Assembly: GCA_008711295.1 (NCBI GenBank)
Contig: VUYV01000123.1
Span: 665,647-729,646, forward strand
Direction of reading: 5' to 3'
From: Anarhynchus alexandrinus
Lineage: Eukaryota; Chordata; Aves; Charadriiformes; Charadriidae
DNA: 64,000 nt
The translations under genes and the position numbers were made by a program. Of the stretch, positions 60,985 to 64,000 are shown one piece after another. Every line of letters starts with the position of its first letter. Position 1 is the first letter of the stretch. A model generated the notes under the pieces. It saw only the letters and a program-made list of their open reading frames with translations, made no database searches and was not told the origin of the DNA.

Positions 60985-61785
60985 TGTAATTGTTAAATTG
61001 AAAAGTAGGACTGGAGTTCAAAACTGATCTTGACTTATTAGTGAAATTAGCTGAAAAGGAAATGGGAGGAATATTTAACAAGGGCCATCATAAAGTAAGA
61101 ATAATTAACTGAAGAAATACAAGATGAGAAAAAATATTTAACAGCATTTCTTAAGAAAAGGCTCTGAGATTCCAGGGAACCAGAATTTCACTATGCCATA
61201 TTTTTATGAAGAAAACAATCAAATTGAGATGTTTAAATACAAATCAAGGCTGTAAGACCTGTAAATGATCTGTCTGCTCTATTAAGCAACATTAAAGTAT
61301 CAGCTGGAATTCAAGTTTGGGTACCGCAGTGTCATAATAAGTGGCCTAAATGAAGAGAGTCTTAATGAGAACAACAAAAACATCCACAAGTATGGAAAAT
61401 GTGATGTGTGATAAGTGAATGAAAGAAATGGTATTGCTTACTTTAAGGAATAGAAGATTTATAGAGGTCATGATAACACCCTTAAAATCTGTAAAACAAT
61501 TTTCCAATGAGGAAAAGAATAATCTGTTTTCCATAGCTATGGCAGATAAGAGCAGTAACACATTACTATTGTTTGGTTGGGGCTCTTTTTAGCAAATTGG
61601 TCATGTCAGATATCAGGAAAATTTTCTAAAGGTAAGAGAAGCAAAGAACAGAACATATTAAACATATGTGGTCTATATAACGGGAACACTGTCAGAAATA
61701 GATATGATCATGCCAGGGCAAAATTAGACAGAGATGATGATTTCTGAAGTCATAGCAATGTATTTTCTTATGATTCTTTCTCACA
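60985..61785 (+). mobile_element. Old CR1 LINE, ORF2 middle to 3' part, plus strand
   Basis: A decayed but near-collinear copy of the old CR1 lineage. Ordered matches are: CTGGAGTTCAAAACTGATCT then TGAC (61011-61034), GAAATTAGCTGAAAAGGAAA, GTAAGAATAATTAACTGAAG then AAATACAAGATGAG (61095-61129), AAGAAAAGGCTCTGAGATTC (about 61153-61172), CAGCTGGAATTCAAGTTTGG then GTACC (61299-61323), GAACAACAAAAACATCCACA (about 61369-61388), GAATAGAAGATTTATAGAGG then TCATGATAACACCC (61448-61482), and GTCAGATATCAGGAAAATTT then TCTAAAGG (61606-61632). A TTATGATTCT at about 61769-61778 may be the eroded terminal octamer. Stops and indels are frequent, so no ORF remains. Confidence 0.7.
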
Positions 61786-64000
61786 AGAATCTAGTGATAT
61801 TCAGTAATGTGCATCCAGTAATATGTTAATTAAAAAAAAAAAATGGAGCTCAGAGCTACAGGATAACATGGAATCTAAAAATACAAATAGCTTGAAGAAG
61901 TGACTAAACAGATTAGCCAATGATAGTCAGTAACTAGAACAAGCAGTGGTCTAATGCTGTACCATTTATGTAGTTTTGCTGCATCACTCAAATACACTGG
62001 AAAGATTATTTTGGGGTAAGCTGTTACCCTTACAGATTTCTACATCTCCTTTTAAAATCCTCCAACCTGAAGATACCCTCCAGAAAAATATCTTAGATAC
62101 CCAAGTGTTCATCTTGGTGTTTTTTCCTTTCCTTTTATCATTTACTCATCCTATTTGCCTATTAAAAAAAAAAAAAAGTTGAGTTTTCTATATGTACAAT
62201 ACAATAATCTGCATTCTGTAAAGTTCTTTGAATAAAAGTAATCCATCATTATTTTTGTTCTTATGCTTAACCATCAGATTTCATAGATTTTTTGTAATAT
62301 CTATAGTGTACTCAGGGCCTCTTTCTCTTGGTAAAATGTAAGATAAGAGAGAGACTATAATCAGTGTTCTGCAGAAGATCACTTTATGTTTCAGGCATCA
62401 ATTATTTAGGTTAGTTGATGCAGCAAGTCCAGTGCAGCCTCCTCTTCTGGAACGGACAGAATGTAAAGAACACAGATGAAGATCTGAAAGAAGTAGCTAC
62501 TCGTTCAGTTTTTGATGGAGGTACAGACATTTTATTCCTTTAGGGAGGAAAGGTGAAGAAAAAGGGATAAAAGATAGAATAGCATATCTGCTCAGCAGAT
62601 GATTCAAAGAGACATTGTCCTTCCAAGGGAAATGAAAGAATGATTCTCTGTCAACATGGGAGTCTGGAGATAATGCAGTTGGAAAGACTTCTCATCGCAA
62701 AGGAAGGAGAGGCCTGGGAAAGTTGGTTAAAAGAAAACACACATAATATCAGCAAATTTAAATGTAGGGTGCAGTTACTGGGAAAATAAGAAGAAAAACA
62801 TGAGTTTATTAACCAATTTTGCTTGCAAGAAGAATACTTTATGAGAGGGTTTTTGTTATTAGATTTCTGAAAAAATTCTGTATGCATAATTAATAAATAA
62901 TTTTTGTAACAGGATCAGAAAAATCTGATTGACTATAGGAAAATTTCGAAGAAAATATCAAATTCTCATAAAAAAAGGAGATCTCTATCTTTTAAAAGAT
63001 TAATTGACAAAAGTAAAGCCTGGAACAGTGTGCAAACATTGTTAGATAGAGATGGAAATTAAAAAGTGGATGTTTCTGAGGGGGTTGAGATACCTTATAG
63101 GTAGGGTGGATGGAAAAATTTAAAGATGAGAATTTCAGAGTTTTCATAAATTTGAGCCCCAAACAATGTTTAATGTGCTTCCAAATGCAGCAACCGAAAA
63201 TAGTTCGTCTTAGCAAATACTTTGAAAAGCAGGACCAGTTCTTTGTTTCCTTCAGTGGCTCAGTCTGAATATGACTAAAAGCTATTGTTTAGACTAGAGA
63301 CACTTCCAATTAATGCAAATAATTATAAAAGAAGAACATACCTTTGCTGTATTAGTATTTTTTTGTGCATATTCATTTCTGGGCTCTTATGCCAGGGTGG
63401 TACTAGGAGACCTCAAGGAGACAATGCTTCCCAGAGTTCTTAGAGTCCTGTCAGGAAATGAAAACTCGGGGAATTTCTATAGGGGTGGATGAAGATGGGC
63501 TCCTGCTCCTCGAGGCTGTGTTTGAAAGGATAGGACAGTGGAAATTTGTTCTGGATACCACTGAGCTACATTAGTGTGTCACAATGCCACAATGAATTTG
63601 TCTCATATTACTGCCACCCAGACAGACATATCTGACCTTTGCTAGGAGTCGCGCTCACTTAGAAACAGTACCAGGCAAAAACAGCTACCTAGTTTGTTGG
63701 CTGGAGTTGCCCATCTTTAGTCCAGGTTGCAGAACAAGCAAAAGGCATCATGTCTCTTTATGCACATAATGCTCTGTGTAGACATCAGGCTGTTCTCCAG
63801 CTGCGCAGGTGAGGAGCATTATGTTTATTATTCACCTCAGCTAATATATATTAATGTAGTATTCATGTATCTTTATATCTGTATAATGTAAAATGTTTTT
63901 TTTTATTATATATGTGAAAATATATGTATGTATATATATATTCAGGGATATATCAGCAGATATGTCTCATCCTAAGGTAAGCATTTAAGACCAATCACAT
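61786..64000. other. AT-rich DNA, no gene recognised
   Basis: No gene was recognised. A-runs are at about 61831-61843 and 62163-62177. A hairpin with 10-bp perfect arms (CATAATGCTC and GAGCATTATG) spans 63765-63823. An AT-rich simple tract is at 63898-63942. Nothing else was identified. Confidence 0.5.
63898..63942. repeat. TA/TG-rich simple sequence
   Basis: Irregular TTATATATG, TATATGTATG and TATATATATA units. Confidence 0.85.

Noticed and set aside
1..64000. CRISPR arrays, tRNA or rRNA genes, bacterial-type operons
   Set aside because: No regularly spaced direct repeats, no intact tRNA cloverleaf and no dense coding; the sequence texture is that of a vertebrate nuclear genome.

Overview
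This looks like AT-rich, non-coding avian nuclear DNA, either intergenic or a large intron. The bird assignment rests on repeats. Several CR1 LINE fragments end in the CR1 3' octamer (ATTCTATG and variants), two of them well-preserved copies of the kind abundant in birds. One GC-rich antisense block matches, from memory, a solo LTR type common in bird genomes. No intact host protein-coding gene, rRNA, tRNA or CRISPR array could be supported, and most open reading frames are chance frames or lie inside repeats.

Layout. From 1 to 8.1 kb the sequence is unique AT-rich DNA, with one possible 3' terminal exon (885-965) and conserved-looking stretches near 6.6-7.2 kb. Between 8.2 and 18.4 kb lies a repeat-rich patch: an old CR1 tail, an old CR1 ORF2 fragment (11.46-12.15 kb), an unusual GC-rich modular block (12.23-13.69 kb), a young CR1 (13.70-14.22 kb), an old CR1 on the minus strand (14.9-15.56 kb) and an internally deleted CR1 (17.50-18.45 kb). 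From 18.5 to 40.6 kb the DNA is mostly unique, with an old CR1 at 24.2-24.85 kb, a small LINE scrap at 26.6 kb, a 163-bp unit bounded by 16-bp perfect inverted repeats at 33.9 kb, and a long polypyrimidine tract at 37.4 kb. A younger CR1 3' end lies at 40.66-40.95 kb and an antisense LTR with its 3' part missing at 44.6-45.4 kb. The last 18 kb is largely unique DNA with a probable tRNA-derived SINE relic (54.04-54.14 kb) and a very decayed CR1 (60.99-61.79 kb).

The repeats appear to fall into two age groups. The younger CR1 copies (13.7, 17.5 and 40.7 kb) keep long readable stretches of the reverse-transcriptase ORF. The older copies (11.5, 15, 24, 61 kb and short tails) resemble CR1 shared by turtles and crocodilians and are broken by many stops and indels. 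No gene system or pathway is encoded here, and I found no convincing undescribed biological system. The best leads are the GC-rich modular block, the 163-bp inverted-repeat unit, the tRNA-derived SINE relics and a few stretches that may be conserved regulatory DNA. All family matches come from memory of consensus sequences; no database search was run.
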